Below, in pieces: positions 12,325 through 23,731 of a stretch of 54,859 bases of DNA. The notes below the pieces were generated by a model, which worked only from the letters and a program-made list of their open reading frames with translations, did not search any database and had not been told where the DNA came from. Numbering within the stretch: position 1 is the first letter of the stretch; the number at the start of each line of letters is the position of its first letter. Source of the stretch: Nitrosomonas sp. Its GTDB lineage: Bacteria; Pseudomonadota; Gammaproteobacteria; Burkholderiales; Nitrosomonadaceae. The stretch covers positions 1 through 54,859 of the forward strand of contig JAMXAG010000018.1 in assembly GCA_024281675.1 (NCBI GenBank). The letters run 5' to 3'. A program made the position numbers and the translations under genes.

Positions 12325-13515
12325 TTACTCAATAATTTTTGCGACGACACCGGCACCGACTGTTCTTCCGCCTTCTCGTATCGCAAAACGTAAACCCTCT
12401 TCCATCGCAATCGGCGCAATCAAATTAACCGTTACCGATACATTATCCCCTGGCATCACCATCTCCGTACCAGCAGGTAACTCAATCGCACCTGTCACAT
12501 CCGTCGTCCTGAAATAAAATTGCGGACGATACCCTGGAAAAAATGGTGTATGCCTACCACCCTCTTCTTTACTCAATACATATATCTCAGCTGTAAACTT
12601 GGTATGCGGCGATATACTACCAGGCTTCGCCAATACCTGACCCCGTTCCACTTCTTCCCGCTTCGTACCACGTAACAATATACCTACATTGTCACCAGCT
12701 TGACCTTGATCCAACAATTTCCGAAACATCTCAACGCCCGTACATACCGTCTTTAGCGTCGGCTTAATACCTACAATCTCAATCTCTTCTCCAACTTTGA
12801 TTATGCCTCTTTCTACCCGACCAGTAACCACCGTCCCGCGTCCAGATATCGAGAAAACATCTTCTACCGGCATAAGAAACGCACCATCAATCGCACGCTC
12901 CGGTTGCGGTATGTAACTATCCAATGCTTCAGCAAGCTTTAAGATCGCGCCTTCACCCATATCGCTCGAATCACCTTCCAACGCCTTTAGCGCTGACCCT
13001 ACAATGATCGGAGTGTCATCTCCAGGAAATTCATATTTCGACAACAATTCACGAATTTCCATTTCCACCAATTCGATCAACTCAGCATCATCCACCATGT
13101 CCGCTTTATTCATGAATACGATGATGTACGGAACGCCTACTTGACGCGCCAACAATATATGCTCACGTGTCTGTGGCATCGGACCATCTGCAGCCGATAC
13201 CACTAAAATCGCTCCATCCATCTGCGCAGCACCGGTAATCATGTTCTTCACATAATCCGCATGGCCCGGACAATCTACATGCGCATAATGACGCTTCGCC
13301 GTCTCATATTCCACATGTGCCGTGTTAATCGTTATACCCCGTGCACGCTCTTCAGGCGCCGAATCAATTTGCGCATAACTCTTCGCTTCCCCACCAAATT
13401 TCTTCGTCAATATCGTCGTAATCGCCGCCGTCAGCGTCGTCTTACCATGATCCACATGACCTATCGTCCCTACATTTACGTGTGGCTTCGACCGCTCAAA
13501 TTTACTCTTCGCCAT
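12325..13515 (-). CDS. tuf: elongation factor Tu
   Basis: GTPase delivering aminoacyl-tRNA to the ribosome; 396 aa, full length. The G1 motif GHVDHGKT is at residues 19-26, followed by the switch region [22 protein letters not shown] (G3) and NKAD (G4). Domains 2 and 3 are complete, ending [10 protein letters not shown]. It follows fusA by 37 bases and precedes tRNA(Trp)-secE, so it serves as both the last gene of the str operon and the tuf usually found before tRNA(Trp). Only one copy is in the window. Confidence 0.99.
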   Translation of the reverse strand: MAKSKFERSKPHVNVGTIGHVDHGKTTLTAAITTILTKKFGGEAKSYAQIDSAPEERARGITINTAHVEYETAKRHYAHVDCPGHADYVKNMITGAAQMDGAILVVSAADGPMPQTREHILLARQVGVPYIIVFMNKADMVDDAELIELVEMEIRELLSKYEFPGDDTPIIVGSALKALEGDSSDMGEGAILKLAEALDSYIPQPERAIDGAFLMPVEDVFSISGRGTVVTGRVERGIIKVGEEIEIVGIKPTLKTVCTGVEMFRKLLDQGQAGDNVGILLRGTKREEVERGQVLAKPGSISPHTKFTAEIYVLSKEEGGRHTPFFPGYRPQFYFRTTDVTGAIELPAGTEMVMPGDNVSVTVNLIAPIAMEEGLRFAIREGGRTVGAGVVAKIIE

Positions 13516-13552
13516 GATGTTCCTTATACTTTTTTATTTATACAAAAATTAT

Positions 13553-15643
13553 CTATTTCTTATTTATAATCGCATCCGCCACATTTTTTGGCGCCTCGGA
13601 ATAATGTTTAAATTCCATTGTGTAAGTAGCCCTACCCTGCGTAGCGGATCTCAATACGGTTGAATAACCAAACATCTCTGCCAAAGGCACCTCCGCCCGA
13701 ATCACTTTTAATCCCGGAACATCCTCCATTCCCTGAATGATTCCGCGTCTAGATGACAGATCACCAACAACATTACCCATAAAATCCTCTGGCGTCTCAA
13801 CCTCAACTGCCATCATAGGTTCTAACAAAACGGGAGTTGCTTTGCGCATTCCATCCTTAAAAGCAATAGATGCAGCCATTTTAAATGCATTTTCATTGGA
13901 GTCGACGTCATGGTAAGATCCATCAAATAATGTCACTTTCACATCCACTACCGGATAACCGGCCAACACTCCACTGGGAAGCGTTTCAAGCAATCCTTTC
14001 TCCACAGCAGGTATATATTCTCTCGGAACTACACCACCTTTAATCTCATCAATGAATTCAAAACCCTTTCCGGCTTCATTGGGTTCCATTTTAAGCCAAA
14101 CGTGGCCATATTGACCTCGTCCACCGGATTGCTTTACAAATTTTCCTTCTATTTCCACAGATTTTTTAATAGCTTCACGATAAGCAACTTGCGGCGCACC
14201 AACATTAGCTTCAACAGAGAATTCTCTTTTCATTCGATCAACTATAATCTCTAAGTGCAGCTCCCCCATACCAGAAATAATAGTTTGACCAGATTCTTCA
14301 TCCGTTCTTACTCTAAATGACGGATCTTCCTGCGCAAGTCTATTAAGCGCTATCCCCATCTTTTCTTGATCTACTTTAGTTTTCGGCTCAACAGCAACAT
14401 GAATAACTGGCTCTGGAAAATCCATACGCTCTAAAGTAATAACTTTTTGTGGATCACAAATAGTATCACCGGTTATCACTTCTTTCAGTCCTACCGCTGC
14501 AGCAATATCACCCGCACGAACTTCTTTAATTTCTTCGCGCTGATTTGCGTGCATCTGCAATAAACGTCCAATTCTTTCCTTTTTACCTTTTATCGGGTTA
14601 TAAACAGTATCTCCTGACGTAACCACACCGGAATAAACCCTAAAAAATATTAATTGCCCAACATATGGATCAGTTGCAATTTTAAAAGCCAAAGCCGAAA
14701 AAGGTTCATTATCACTTGCAATCCTCTTATCAGCCTCTCCATTTTCATTTTCACCTTGTATTGCCAGAATGTCCGTTGGAGAAGGCATGTAATCAATGAC
14801 CGCATCTAACATTGCCTGAACCCCTTTATTCTTAAAAGCGGTCCCACAAAGCATAGGCACTATTTCATTATTGATAGTACGAATTCGCAATCCTTTCTTG
14901 ATATCAGCAATTTCCAAATCACCACTTTCAAGATATTTATTCATGAACTCTTCATTTGCTTCTGCTGCAGTTTCCAAAACTTTTTCGCGCCAAATCTTTG
15001 CATCTTCTAGCAACTCGGATGGAATATCACGTTCCTCGAATTTCATCCCACGACTTTCATCATCCCAATAAACCGCCTTCATCTTTATTAAATCAACAAC
15101 TCCCTCAAACTTATCTTCAGCTCCTATAGGCAGCTGAACCGGAACAGGAGTTGCCTTCAATCGAGATTTAATCTGTTCGTATACCCGCATAAAATTAGCA
15201 CCCGAACGATCCATTTTATTAACGAATGCCAATCTTGGAACCCTATACTTATTGGCTTGACGCCACACAGTTTCCGTTTGTGGCTGCACCCCTCCCACCG
15301 CGCAAAAAACGGTACAAGCGCCATCCAAAACCCTTAAAGAACGCTCTACCTCAATGGTAAAATCAACGTGCCCAGGCGTATCAATGATATTTATTCGATG
15401 CTCTGGGTAATTGCTCGCCATCCCTTTCCAAAAACAGGTCGTGGCAGCAGATGTGATTGTAATTCCTCTCTCTTGCTCTTGCTCCATCCAGTCCATAGTG
15501 GCAGCGCCATCATGAACTTCTCCGAGCTTGTGAGACACTCCTGTATAAAACAGCACTCGTTCAGTAGTAGTGGTCTTACCGGCATCTATATGCGCCATGA
15601 TTCCAATATTTCTGTAACGTTCTATCGGTGTTTTTCTTGCCAC
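13553..15643 (-). CDS. fusA: elongation factor G
   Basis: Ribosomal translocase GTPase, 696 aa, full length. The P-loop [12 protein letters not shown] is near residues 17-28, followed by [22 protein letters not shown] and NKMDRSGA. The domain IV signature includes [15 protein letters not shown], and domain V follows. It lies between rpsG and tuf on the same strand (56-base and 37-base gaps), standard str-operon order. Confidence 0.99.
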   Translation of the reverse strand: MARKTPIERYRNIGIMAHIDAGKTTTTERVLFYTGVSHKLGEVHDGAATMDWMEQEQERGITITSAATTCFWKGMASNYPEHRINIIDTPGHVDFTIEVERSLRVLDGACTVFCAVGGVQPQTETVWRQANKYRVPRLAFVNKMDRSGANFMRVYEQIKSRLKATPVPVQLPIGAEDKFEGVVDLIKMKAVYWDDESRGMKFEERDIPSELLEDAKIWREKVLETAAEANEEFMNKYLESGDLEIADIKKGLRIRTINNEIVPMLCGTAFKNKGVQAMLDAVIDYMPSPTDILAIQGENENGEADKRIASDNEPFSALAFKIATDPYVGQLIFFRVYSGVVTSGDTVYNPIKGKKERIGRLLQMHANQREEIKEVRAGDIAAAVGLKEVITGDTICDPQKVITLERMDFPEPVIHVAVEPKTKVDQEKMGIALNRLAQEDPSFRVRTDEESGQTIISGMGELHLEIIVDRMKREFSVEANVGAPQVAYREAIKKSVEIEGKFVKQSGGRGQYGHVWLKMEPNEAGKGFEFIDEIKGGVVPREYIPAVEKGLLETLPSGVLAGYPVVDVKVTLFDGSYHDVDSNENAFKMAASIAFKDGMRKATPVLLEPMMAVEVETPEDFMGNVVGDLSSRRGIIQGMEDVPGLKVIRAEVPLAEMFGYSTVLRSATQGRATYTMEFKHYSEAPKNVADAIINKK

Positions 15644-15699
15644 GATTATATAACCCTACTGTTCATTGCTTTAATATTAAGACAAAAATTAGCTAAAAA

Positions 15700-16170
15700 C
15701 TAAAATCGAAAATGAGAAAATGCCTTGTTTGATTCCGCCATTCTATGAACTTCCTCACGCTTCTTTACCGCACCTCCACGTCCCTCTGCAGCTTCAGATA
15801 ATTCACCTGCCAGCCGAGCATCCATCGATTTCTCATTTCTTTTTCTAGCCGCATCTCGCAGCCATCGCATCGCCAAAGCATTCCTTCTCACCGAACGCAC
15901 CTCGACCGGAACTTGGTAGTTAGCACCGCCAACTCTGCGACTTTTAACCTCCACTACCGGCCTCACGTTAGTCAAAGCTTGCGTAAATATAACCACAGGA
16001 TCCGCACCCGTTTTTTTTTCTATTTGACTTAGCGCTTTATAAATAATGCTTTCCGCTACCGACTTTTTCCCCCGAGTCATAAGCACATTAACAAACTTAG
16101 CTAATTCAACATTATGATACTTAGGATCAGGCAGTATCTCCCGCTTTGGAACTTCTCTACGTCTTGGCAT
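15700..16170 (-). CDS. rpsG: 30S ribosomal protein S7
   Basis: Primary 16S rRNA-binding protein that nucleates the 30S head, and str-operon repressor in known systems; 156 aa, the usual length. Conserved segments are [38 protein letters not shown] and [21 protein letters not shown]. It follows rpsL by 74 bases. No anomaly seen. Confidence 0.99.
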   Translation of the reverse strand: MPRRREVPKREILPDPKYHNVELAKFVNVLMTRGKKSVAESIIYKALSQIEKKTGADPVVIFTQALTNVRPVVEVKSRRVGGANYQVPVEVRSVRRNALAMRWLRDAARKRNEKSMDARLAGELSEAAEGRGGAVKKREEVHRMAESNKAFSHFRF

Positions 16171-16244
16171 TATTTAATCAACCCTATACTTTTTTAACTC
16201 ACCGCTTATCTTGCACATCCTGTTTTTTTGTGATCTAGCTTTTC

Positions 16245-16622
16245 TTAGGTGCTTTTCGGCTTTTTAGATCCATATTTTGAACGACCTTGCTTCCGATCTT
16301 TTACTCCTGCCGTATCTAAACTACCCCTAACAGTATGATATCTCACCCCAGGCAAATCTTTTACACGACCACCCCTAATCAATACCACAGAGTGCTCTTG
16401 AAGATTATGCCCTTCACCACCAATATAACTCGAAACCTCAAATCCATTTGTTAATCTAACACGCGCAACCTTCCGCAAAGCTGAATTAGGCTTTTTGGGT
16501 GTAGTTGTATACACTCTCGTACAAACGCCCCTCTTTTGCGGACTATTCTCCAACGCAGGCACATTACTTTTAACCCGCTTAGCCTTACGTGGTTTTCGAA
16601 CTAATTGACTAATTGTAGGCAT
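16245..16622 (-). CDS. rpsL: 30S ribosomal protein S12
   Basis: Decoding-centre protein, 125 aa (family 123-125). [17 protein letters not shown] and [17 protein letters not shown] carry the two lysines whose change gives streptomycin resistance; both are wild type. First gene of the str operon here. ATG start with the conserved [14 protein letters not shown]-terminus. Confidence 0.99.
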   Translation of the reverse strand: MPTISQLVRKPRKAKRVKSNVPALENSPQKRGVCTRVYTTTPKKPNSALRKVARVRLTNGFEVSSYIGGEGHNLQEHSVVLIRGGRVKDLPGVRYHTVRGSLDTAGVKDRKQGRSKYGSKKPKST

Positions 16623-16918
16623 TTCTATTTCTACATCCTAAAAAAACTAAAGGAATCCATTTTATTCTTTAAGTCACCTGCTTAATCTATACAAATATCG
16701 CAACACAACCACATCTTCAACGATGGAAGTTAATTGAAATCCACTCGTCGAGATAGTCAAAAAAACAGACACAACCAAAAAGAGTGCGGATTCTATGGGG
16801 TTTATTACTCTCTGTCAAGATAAGGCAAAAGACACAAGAGACCTTCTCAAGAGATGCTAAGCAATTCCTTATTTTTAACATCTCGACCAAGCTTTGTATT
16901 GTAACACTTTATTTGCTC
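16623..16918 (-). promoter_or_regulatory. region upstream of rpsL: presumed str operon promoter and weak yajQ terminator
   Basis: 296 bases without a gene between yajQ and rpsL, both minus strand. AGAGT (16781-16785) and ACTCT (16807-16811) can pair and, on the minus strand, are followed by five T, a weak terminator candidate for the yajQ transcript. A str operon promoter is expected between this point and rpsL. I see no sequence good enough to name as -35/-10. Confidence 0.35.
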
Positions 16919-17404
16919 TTATTCTCTAAAATTCTGAAATTGGAGCGGAAAATCATGAACTATTTTCTTAACCAACTGTATCGCTTCTTGCAATAAATCT
17001 TTTTTGCTACCAGTCACACGCACAGTATCGCTTTGTATATTCGCTTGAACTTTCAATTTACTATCTTTTATTACTCTCACAATCTTTTTCGATAAATCAG
17101 AATCAAGGCCTGTTTTAATCACGATGATTTTTTTTACTTTGTTGCCGCTAATTTTTTCTACTGATTGCATATCCAAGCACCGCACATCGATGCCCCTCTT
17201 AGTAAGCTTCGTTCTTAAAATATCAAGAATTTGCTCCAACTTGAACTCATCATCTGCATACAATATTAGCTGGCAATCTGCATACTCCACCCTTGCATCG
17301 GAACCCTTAAAATCAAAGCGAGTTCCCACTTCTTTATTTACTTGATCGACAGCATTTCTGACTTCTTGTTTATCCACTTCCGATACAATATCAAATGAAG
17401 GCAT
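16919..17404 (-). CDS. yajQ: YajQ family nucleotide-binding protein
   Basis: Small soluble protein of the YajQ/UPF0234 family, 161 aa, usual length. The N-terminus [21 protein letters not shown] and the motif TRFDFKG are diagnostic. Family members bind nucleotides, and some bind cyclic-di-GMP as transcription co-factors; the role here is unknown. It lies 22 bases after argG in the same direction, so it may share the argG transcript. ATG start. Confidence 0.93.
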   Translation of the reverse strand: MPSFDIVSEVDKQEVRNAVDQVNKEVGTRFDFKGSDARVEYADCQLILYADDEFKLEQILDILRTKLTKRGIDVRCLDMQSVEKISGNKVKKIIVIKTGLDSDLSKKIVRVIKDSKLKVQANIQSDTVRVTGSKKDLLQEAIQLVKKIVHDFPLQFQNFRE

Positions 17405-17425
17405 AGAATTTCATAACTTGTTTAT

Positions 17426-18643
17426 TCATTTTTTCTTAGCTAGATTAGCCGCAATGCGCAACCTTAGTGCATTAAGTTTTATAAAACCAGCTGCATCTTC
17501 CTGATTATAAGCTCCCGCATCATCTTCGAAGGTCGCTATATTGGGATCAAATAATGAGTCATTTTTTGAATCTCTGCCAACCACTATGACATTCCCCTTG
17601 TATAACTTGAGTCTAACCCAACCGTTGACTCTTTCTTGTGTGCTATCAATCATAGCCTGCATCATTTTGCGCTCCGGGCTCCACCAATAGCCGTTATAAA
17701 TCAATGCAGCATATCGAGGCATTAAATCGTCCTTCAAATGCGCGACCTCCCTATCTAGAGTCACAGACTCTATAGCGCGATGCGCACGCAACAAAATTGT
17801 CCCACCTGGCGTTTCATAGCATCCCCTTGATTTCATTCCAACATAGCGATTCTCTACCAAATCCAGCCGCCCAATCCCATGCTTACCCCCCAACTGATTC
17901 AATTGCTGCAATACATTCGCTGGCGATAACACGCTCCCATTCAATGCAACAACATCACCTCGTTTAAATTCAATATCTAAATACTCTGGCTGATCCGGCG
18001 CTTGTTCGGGCGATACACTCCAGCGCCACATCGATTCCTCTGGCTCAACCGCCGGATCTTCCAAAATCCTACCCTCATAGGAGATATGCAAAAGATTGGC
18101 ATCCATACTATAGGGCGAACCTGTTTTTTTCTTCATTTCAACCGGAATACCATTTTTCTCGGCATATTGCAGTAATTTTTCCCGTGATGTTAAATCCCAT
18201 TCACGCCAAGGTGCAATTACATGTATATTCGGCTGCAATGCATAATAGCCCAATTCAAAACGAACTTGATCGTTGCCTTTTCCTGTTGCGCCATGTGAAA
18301 CTGCGTCGGCCCCTGTAGCATTTGCTATTTCAATCTGCCTTTTAGCGATCAATGGTCGCGCTATGCTGGTACCCAATAAATACTCGCCTTCATAAACTGC
18401 ATTGGCACGAAACATCGGAAAAACAAAATCACGCACAAATTCTTCGCGTAAATTATCGATATAAATCTCTTTTACTCCGAGCTGTCTAGCTTTGATGCGC
18501 GCCGGCTCAACCTCTTCCCCTTGCCCAATATCTGCGGTAAAAGTCACCACTTCGCACTGATAAGTATCTTGCAACCACTTCAGAATTACCGAAGTATCCA
18601 ATCCCCCAGAAAATGCCAAAACCACTTTATGAATTTTTTTCAT
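17426..18643 (-). CDS. argG: argininosuccinate synthase
   Basis: Joins citrulline and aspartate with ATP to form argininosuccinate, the penultimate step of arginine synthesis; 405 aa, the short-type ArgG length. The ATP pyrophosphatase P-loop AFSGGLDTS is at residues 10-18. Other conserved segments are [36 protein letters not shown] and [12 protein letters not shown]. It follows argF by about 66 bases in the same direction, forming an argD-argF-argG cluster. Confidence 0.98.
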   Translation of the reverse strand: MKKIHKVVLAFSGGLDTSVILKWLQDTYQCEVVTFTADIGQGEEVEPARIKARQLGVKEIYIDNLREEFVRDFVFPMFRANAVYEGEYLLGTSIARPLIAKRQIEIANATGADAVSHGATGKGNDQVRFELGYYALQPNIHVIAPWREWDLTSREKLLQYAEKNGIPVEMKKKTGSPYSMDANLLHISYEGRILEDPAVEPEESMWRWSVSPEQAPDQPEYLDIEFKRGDVVALNGSVLSPANVLQQLNQLGGKHGIGRLDLVENRYVGMKSRGCYETPGGTILLRAHRAIESVTLDREVAHLKDDLMPRYAALIYNGYWWSPERKMMQAMIDSTQERVNGWVRLKLYKGNVIVVGRDSKNDSLFDPNIATFEDDAGAYNQEDAAGFIKLNALRLRIAANLAKKK

Positions 18644-18709
18644 GATCCATGTATTAGCTACATTTGTTGTTTGATATAAAATTCCAATATTCCATAATAC
18701 CTATCATAT

Positions 18710-19630
18710 TTAACTACTTAGATCACCCAATAGTAAGTACTCCATTAATGCTTTTTGTGTGTGCAATCGATTTTCCGCTTCATCCCACACCACAGACTGC
18801 GGCCCTTCCAATACTTCAGCACTCACTTCTTCTCCGCGATGCGCTGGCAAACAGTGCATAAACAACGCATTTTTTTTGGCTAAAGACATCATCTCCGTAT
18901 CTACACAAAAATCTGCAAAGTCACTTTTTCTTTGCTCGGTCTCCGCCTCAAAACCCATACTCGTCCACACATCAGTCGTTACCAAATCGGCATTCACTAC
19001 AGCCTCGCTGGGATCCTCGAATTCCTCATAATGCGATTGATCGCCCAAACCGATTTGTGCTGGATCAATGGTGTAACCAGGGGGAGCCGATACATGCACT
19101 TTAAAATCAAAAATCTCTGCGGCTTGTAACCAGGTATTACACATATTATTTGGATCGCCTATCCAAGCCACGGTTTTGCCTTCGATGCTACCGCGATGCT
19201 CTACATAGGTAAAAATATCGCTTAGAATCTGGCATGGATGATATTTGTCCGTCAATCCATTAATCACAGGAACCCTCGAATGCTCGGCAAAACATTGAAT
19301 GGTACTGTGCTCATAGGTACGTATCATGATGATATCAACCATTCGTGAAATGACGCGCGCTGAATCTTCTACCGGCTCACCACGCCCAAGCTGCGTATCG
19401 CGGGTAGACAAATAAATCGCGGCCCCGCCTAGTTGACTCATTCCAGCTTCAAAAGACAAGCGTGTACGCGTCGACTGCTTATCAAAAATCATGGCTAACG
19501 TTCGATCGATCAACGGCCAATATTGACGGTACTGCTTAAATTCTTGTTTTATCCAGCGAGCACGATTAAATAAATATTCATACTCTTCATGAGAAAAATC
19601 TTTGAACTGCAGGAAATGCTTTAATCGCAT
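18710..19630 (-). CDS. argF: ornithine carbamoyltransferase
   Basis: Makes citrulline from ornithine and carbamoyl phosphate; 306 aa. The carbamoyl-phosphate motif STRTR is at residues 53-57, followed by the HPCQ segment (KYHPCQILSD) and the ornithine-site HCLPAHRGEE. I chose the ATG at 19628-19630 (MRLKHFLQFKDFSHEE). An upstream in-frame TTG at 19646-19648 adds six residues without a ribosome site. It lies 47 bases after argD in the same direction. Confidence 0.97.
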   Translation of the reverse strand: MRLKHFLQFKDFSHEEYEYLFNRARWIKQEFKQYRQYWPLIDRTLAMIFDKQSTRTRLSFEAGMSQLGGAAIYLSTRDTQLGRGEPVEDSARVISRMVDIIMIRTYEHSTIQCFAEHSRVPVINGLTDKYHPCQILSDIFTYVEHRGSIEGKTVAWIGDPNNMCNTWLQAAEIFDFKVHVSAPPGYTIDPAQIGLGDQSHYEEFEDPSEAVVNADLVTTDVWTSMGFEAETEQRKSDFADFCVDTEMMSLAKKNALFMHCLPAHRGEEVSAEVLEGPQSVVWDEAENRLHTQKALMEYLLLGDLSS

Positions 19631-19677
19631 AACAAAACCAATAACCAACCAAATCCATTAAAACTTTTGAATCATGC

Positions 19678-20850
19678 TTAGTTATTTAGAAACTCCTTTA
19701 TCAACGGACAGAGTATATCAACAATCTGCTCCGCTTCGCTTTGTTGCATCACAAATGCAGGCAGCAGACGTATCACCCTATCCGATGTTACATTAATCAA
19801 TAATTTCTTCTCCAAAGCCCTTTTGACTAAATCGGTACAAGGAATCGATAACTCAATACCAGTAATCAAACCTTGGCCGCGTACCTGTATTACACCTTTT
19901 TGGCCTGCCAATTGGCGATTAAATTGATTACGTAAGAAATCACCCAATTTCACTACGTGATCTAACAAGCCTTCATCAGATATCACCGCTAACGTTTCAA
20001 GCGCAGCGTTACATGCCAACGGATTACCACCGAAGGTAGAAGCATGATTACCTGGCTGAAAAACTTCTGCCGCAGCGCCTTTTGCCAAGCAAGCTCCAAT
20101 AGGCACACCACCACCTAATCCTTTAGCTAAGGTCACAACATCCGGAACAATGTGGCTATGCTGAAACGCAAACCATCTTCCACTACGCCCAACGCCCGAT
20201 TGTACTTCATCCAACATTAACAACCAATCGTTCTGGCTACACAATTCACGCAACCCTTGTAAATAATGCGTTTCGGGTATATTTACACCACCCTCACCCT
20301 GAAAAGGCTCGACCAACAACGCCACGACTTCTTTATTGTTAGTCGCAACTTGCGCAACAGCTTCCAAATTATTGTAAGGTGCACGTACAAAACCTGTCAT
20401 CAGAGGTTCAAATCCAGCTTGTACTTTACGATTGCCGCTTGCTGTCAAAGTCGCCATGGTACGACCATGAAATGATCGCTCCATGACAATAATCGTCGGC
20501 AAAGAAATGCCCTTATTATGCCCATAGAGTCGCGCAAGTTTTATCGCCGCTTCATTTGCTTCTGCCCCGGAATTACAAAAAAACGCTTTATCCATTCCGG
20601 ATAACTCTACTAAGCGATCAGCCAGCCGCTCTTGTTTTTCGATATGAAAAAGATTCGACGTATGAATCAATGTCGCAGCTTGCTGACAAATTGCTTTTGC
20701 CAATCGAGGATGGCAATGCCCTAACCCACAAACCGCAACACCCGATAATGCATCTAAATAACGCTGTCCTTGGTCATCCCAAAGCCACACTCCTTCCCCT
20801 TTAATAAAGGTAACAGGAAGTCTCGCGTAGGTATTCATTAAATTATTCAC
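19678..20850 (-). CDS. argD: acetylornithine aminotransferase
   Basis: PLP-dependent class III aminotransferase converting N-acetylglutamate semialdehyde to N-acetylornithine; 390 aa, typical. Visible motifs are FFCNSGAEANEAAIKLAR (PLP phosphate site), LLMLDEVQSGVGRSG and the Schiff-base lysine in LAKGLGGGVPIGA. It is the first gene of the minus-strand arginine cluster and diverges from gyrA across about 295 bases. A succinyldiaminopimelate activity is possible, as in other ArgD proteins. Confidence 0.95.
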   Translation of the reverse strand: MNNLMNTYARLPVTFIKGEGVWLWDDQGQRYLDALSGVAVCGLGHCHPRLAKAICQQAATLIHTSNLFHIEKQERLADRLVELSGMDKAFFCNSGAEANEAAIKLARLYGHNKGISLPTIIVMERSFHGRTMATLTASGNRKVQAGFEPLMTGFVRAPYNNLEAVAQVATNNKEVVALLVEPFQGEGGVNIPETHYLQGLRELCSQNDWLLMLDEVQSGVGRSGRWFAFQHSHIVPDVVTLAKGLGGGVPIGACLAKGAAAEVFQPGNHASTFGGNPLACNAALETLAVISDEGLLDHVVKLGDFLRNQFNRQLAGQKGVIQVRGQGLITGIELSIPCTDLVKRALEKKLLINVTSDRVIRLLPAFVMQQSEAEQIVDILCPLIKEFLNN

Positions 20851-21145
20851 TATGCAGCACTCACTTAAAGACCTTGGATTAATTTAAATTAAAATAAACA
20901 CTAAACTGACAATTCAAGTCGAAAATTTCGGAAAGGTTGCCATGGTCACTTATTTAACTTGGTTTTTCAAGTCATTTGTGAGAGAAATTATTGTAGCAAC
21001 ACTGTTTTTCTATCAAAACATCAAAGATAACAGAGAATCAATTACAACATGATAGAATGTCCACATATTATATTATTTATTTCTTTACCCAATGCCTGCT
21101 AATAACCCTTAGCAGATCCTGTCGTTTTATAAAAAAACATCACAC
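20851..21145. promoter_or_regulatory. divergent argD / gyrA promoter region
   Basis: 295 gene-free bases between two divergently read genes, so it must hold promoters for both. The DNA is AT-rich. I could not single out promoter hexamers or an ArgR-type operator with confidence. Confidence 0.45.
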
Positions 21146-23701
21146 ATGAATCAGTTCGCCAAGGAAACGTTACCCGTTAGTCTGGAAGAAGAAATGCGGC
21201 GTTCCTATCTCGATTATGCAATGAGCGTAATCGTTGGACGCGCCCTACCCGATGTTCGAGATGGATTGAAACCCGTACATCGGCGTGTACTATACGCAAT
21301 GCACGAGCTTTCCAATGACTGGAACAAGCCTTATAAAAAATCCGCACGCATTGTCGGTGATGTCATTGGTAAGTATCACCCGCATGGCGATACTGCCGTC
21401 TATGACACCATTGTGCGGATGGCACAACATTTTTCGCTGCGTTATATGCTGATTGATGGCCAAGGTAACTTTGGTTCTGTGGATGGAGATAATGCTGCTG
21501 CAATGCGTTATACCGAAATCCGTATGTCACGCATCGCTCATGAATTACTGGTTGATCTTGATAAAGAAACTGTGGATTTCGGACCGAATTATGATGAGTC
21601 TGAGCATGAACCACTAATCCTTCCAGCCAAAATTCCTAATTTGTTGATTAATGGTTCCTCGGGCATTGCTGTTGGGATGGCAACCAATATTCCTCCTCAT
21701 AATCTGAATGAGGTCATTGACGCTTGCCTTGCATTACTCAGCAATTCCGATATCAGTATTGACGAGCTCATTGAATTCATACCAGCACCGGATTTTCCCA
21801 CTGCTGGAATTATATACGGAATCAATGGAGTACGAGACGGTTATCGTACTGGACGTGGACGTGTGGTGATGCGCGCCCGCACCCACATTGAAGATTTGGA
21901 AAAAGGCAGTCGGCAAAGCATTATCATTGATGAGCTACCATATCAAGTCAACAAAGCCAATCTACTGATTCGCATCGGCGAGTTAGTGCGCGATAAAAAA
22001 ATTGAGGGTATTTCAGATTTACGAGACGAATCAGACAAATCTGGCATGCGTGTCGTGATAGAACTGAAACGCGGCGAAATACCGGAAGTCATTCTGAATA
22101 ACCTGCATAAAGAAACGCAAATGCAGGATACTTTTGGTATGAATATGGTTGCGCTGATTGATGGCCAACCGCGCTTGATGAATCTTAAACAAATCCTCGA
22201 AGCTTTTCTACGCCATCGACGCGAAGTAGTCACACGCCGCACAGTTTTTGAACTGAAAAAAGCGCGTGAGCGTGGCCATTTATTAGAAGGCCTGGCCGTT
22301 GCGCTCTCTAATGTTGATGAAATCATTGCGTTAATCAAAGCGGCACCAACGCCAGCCGATGCGAAAATAGCCCTACTGGGAAGAACTTGGCGTTCGCAAT
22401 TAGTAGCGGAAATGTTATCAAGAGCCATTGCGGACTCCAATGCACTGCGCCCCGATGGCTTAGATTCAACTTTCGGACTGCAACAACAAGGTTATCGATT
22501 ATCTGATGCGCAAGCACAAGCCATTCTTGAGCTACGTTTACAACGTTTGACTGGATTGGAGCAAGAAAAAATCGTTTCTGAGTACAAGGAAATCATCGAT
22601 AGGATTATCGACTTTCTTAACATTCTCGCAAACCCAGAACGCATTACTGTGATTATCACTGATGAACTTAATGCAATAAAATCGCAATTTGGCGACATAC
22701 GACGTAGTGAAATTGTTTTTGATACGCAAGATTTAAGTGTGGAAGACCTGATTGCACCAGCTGACGTAGTCGTTACTCTGTCACATAGCGGCTACATCAA
22801 ATCGCAATTACTCGATGATTATCAAGCACAAAAACGCGGCGGTCGAGGCAAATTGGCCACCAGCACCAAAGATGATGATTTCATTGATAAACTGTTCATT
22901 GCCAATACGCATGACTATATCTTGTGTTTTTCTAGTCTAGGGCGCGTATATTGGATTAAAGTCTATGAAGTTCCACAGGGTGGTCGTCTATCACGCGGCA
23001 AACCTATCATTAATTGGGTACAGTTGGAAGACGGTGAAAAAATCAACGCGATACTACCAGTTAAATCTTTTGATGAAACGCGTTTTGTCTTTATGTCCAC
23101 AGCTTTTGGTACTGTAAAGAAAACACCTTTGTCAGAATTTTCTCGGCCACGCAATAATGGCATTATCGCTATTGGATTAGATGAAGGTGATTATCTAATT
23201 GGTGTTGAGTTAACCGAAGGGAAACACGATGTCATGCTATTTTCTGATAATGGCAAAGCGACTCGTTTTAATGAAAATGATGTCCGTCCGATGGGGCGTA
23301 CTGCCCGTGGCGTACGCGGCATGAAACTCGGTTCAGGACAAAAAGTAATATCAATGTTGGTCGCTGAGAATGAAGAACTAACCGTATTAACAGCCACCGA
23401 AAACGGCTATGGCAAACGCACTTCGATCAGCGAATACACACGCCATAATCGCGGCACGCAAGGCATGATCGCAATTATTACTAGCCCACGCAATGGTAAA
23501 GTTGTAGCCGCCAAGCTGGTCAGACCTGACGATGAAATCATGTTGATTACTTCCGGTGGCATCATGATTCGCACGCGCGTCAAAGAAGTACGCGAAATGA
23601 GCCGTGCAACTCAAGGTGTTACACTTATCAATCTAGACTCAGGCGAAAAACTTGCAGGTCTAGAACGTGTAGTAGAAAATGAGGAAGATGCTGATAATTG
23701 A
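21146..23701 (+). CDS. gyrA: DNA gyrase subunit A
   Basis: Type II topoisomerase breakage-reunion subunit, 851 aa, full length. The active-site Tyr122 lies in AAMRYTEIR. In the quinolone-determining region ([16 protein letters not shown]) position 83 is Thr rather than E. coli Ser, and Asp87 is kept. The C-terminal DNA-wrapping domain starts with a GyrA box, read as QKRGGRG, and contains several beta-pinwheel blades. The preceding 295-base gap is shared with divergent argD. serC starts 30 bases after it, a common beta-proteobacterial arrangement. Confidence 0.99.
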   Translation: MNQFAKETLPVSLEEEMRRSYLDYAMSVIVGRALPDVRDGLKPVHRRVLYAMHELSNDWNKPYKKSARIVGDVIGKYHPHGDTAVYDTIVRMAQHFSLRYMLIDGQGNFGSVDGDNAAAMRYTEIRMSRIAHELLVDLDKETVDFGPNYDESEHEPLILPAKIPNLLINGSSGIAVGMATNIPPHNLNEVIDACLALLSNSDISIDELIEFIPAPDFPTAGIIYGINGVRDGYRTGRGRVVMRARTHIEDLEKGSRQSIIIDELPYQVNKANLLIRIGELVRDKKIEGISDLRDESDKSGMRVVIELKRGEIPEVILNNLHKETQMQDTFGMNMVALIDGQPRLMNLKQILEAFLRHRREVVTRRTVFELKKARERGHLLEGLAVALSNVDEIIALIKAAPTPADAKIALLGRTWRSQLVAEMLSRAIADSNALRPDGLDSTFGLQQQGYRLSDAQAQAILELRLQRLTGLEQEKIVSEYKEIIDRIIDFLNILANPERITVIITDELNAIKSQFGDIRRSEIVFDTQDLSVEDLIAPADVVVTLSHSGYIKSQLLDDYQAQKRGGRGKLATSTKDDDFIDKLFIANTHDYILCFSSLGRVYWIKVYEVPQGGRLSRGKPIINWVQLEDGEKINAILPVKSFDETRFVFMSTAFGTVKKTPLSEFSRPRNNGIIAIGLDEGDYLIGVELTEGKHDVMLFSDNGKATRFNENDVRPMGRTARGVRGMKLGSGQKVISMLVAENEELTVLTATENGYGKRTSISEYTRHNRGTQGMIAIITSPRNGKVVAAKLVRPDDEIMLITSGGIMIRTRVKEVREMSRATQGVTLINLDSGEKLAGLERVVENEEDADN

Positions 23702-23731
23702 AATTACATTTATCAATTGGATAAGAAGGCC

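Noticed and set aside
19631-19648. Upstream TTG start for argF
   Set aside because: Adds MVIGFV without a ribosome site; the ATG at 19628-19630 matches the family N-terminus.
21370-21420. GyrA Thr83 as a quinolone resistance mutation
   Set aside because: Thr at this position is natural in several species, so it is no evidence of selection.
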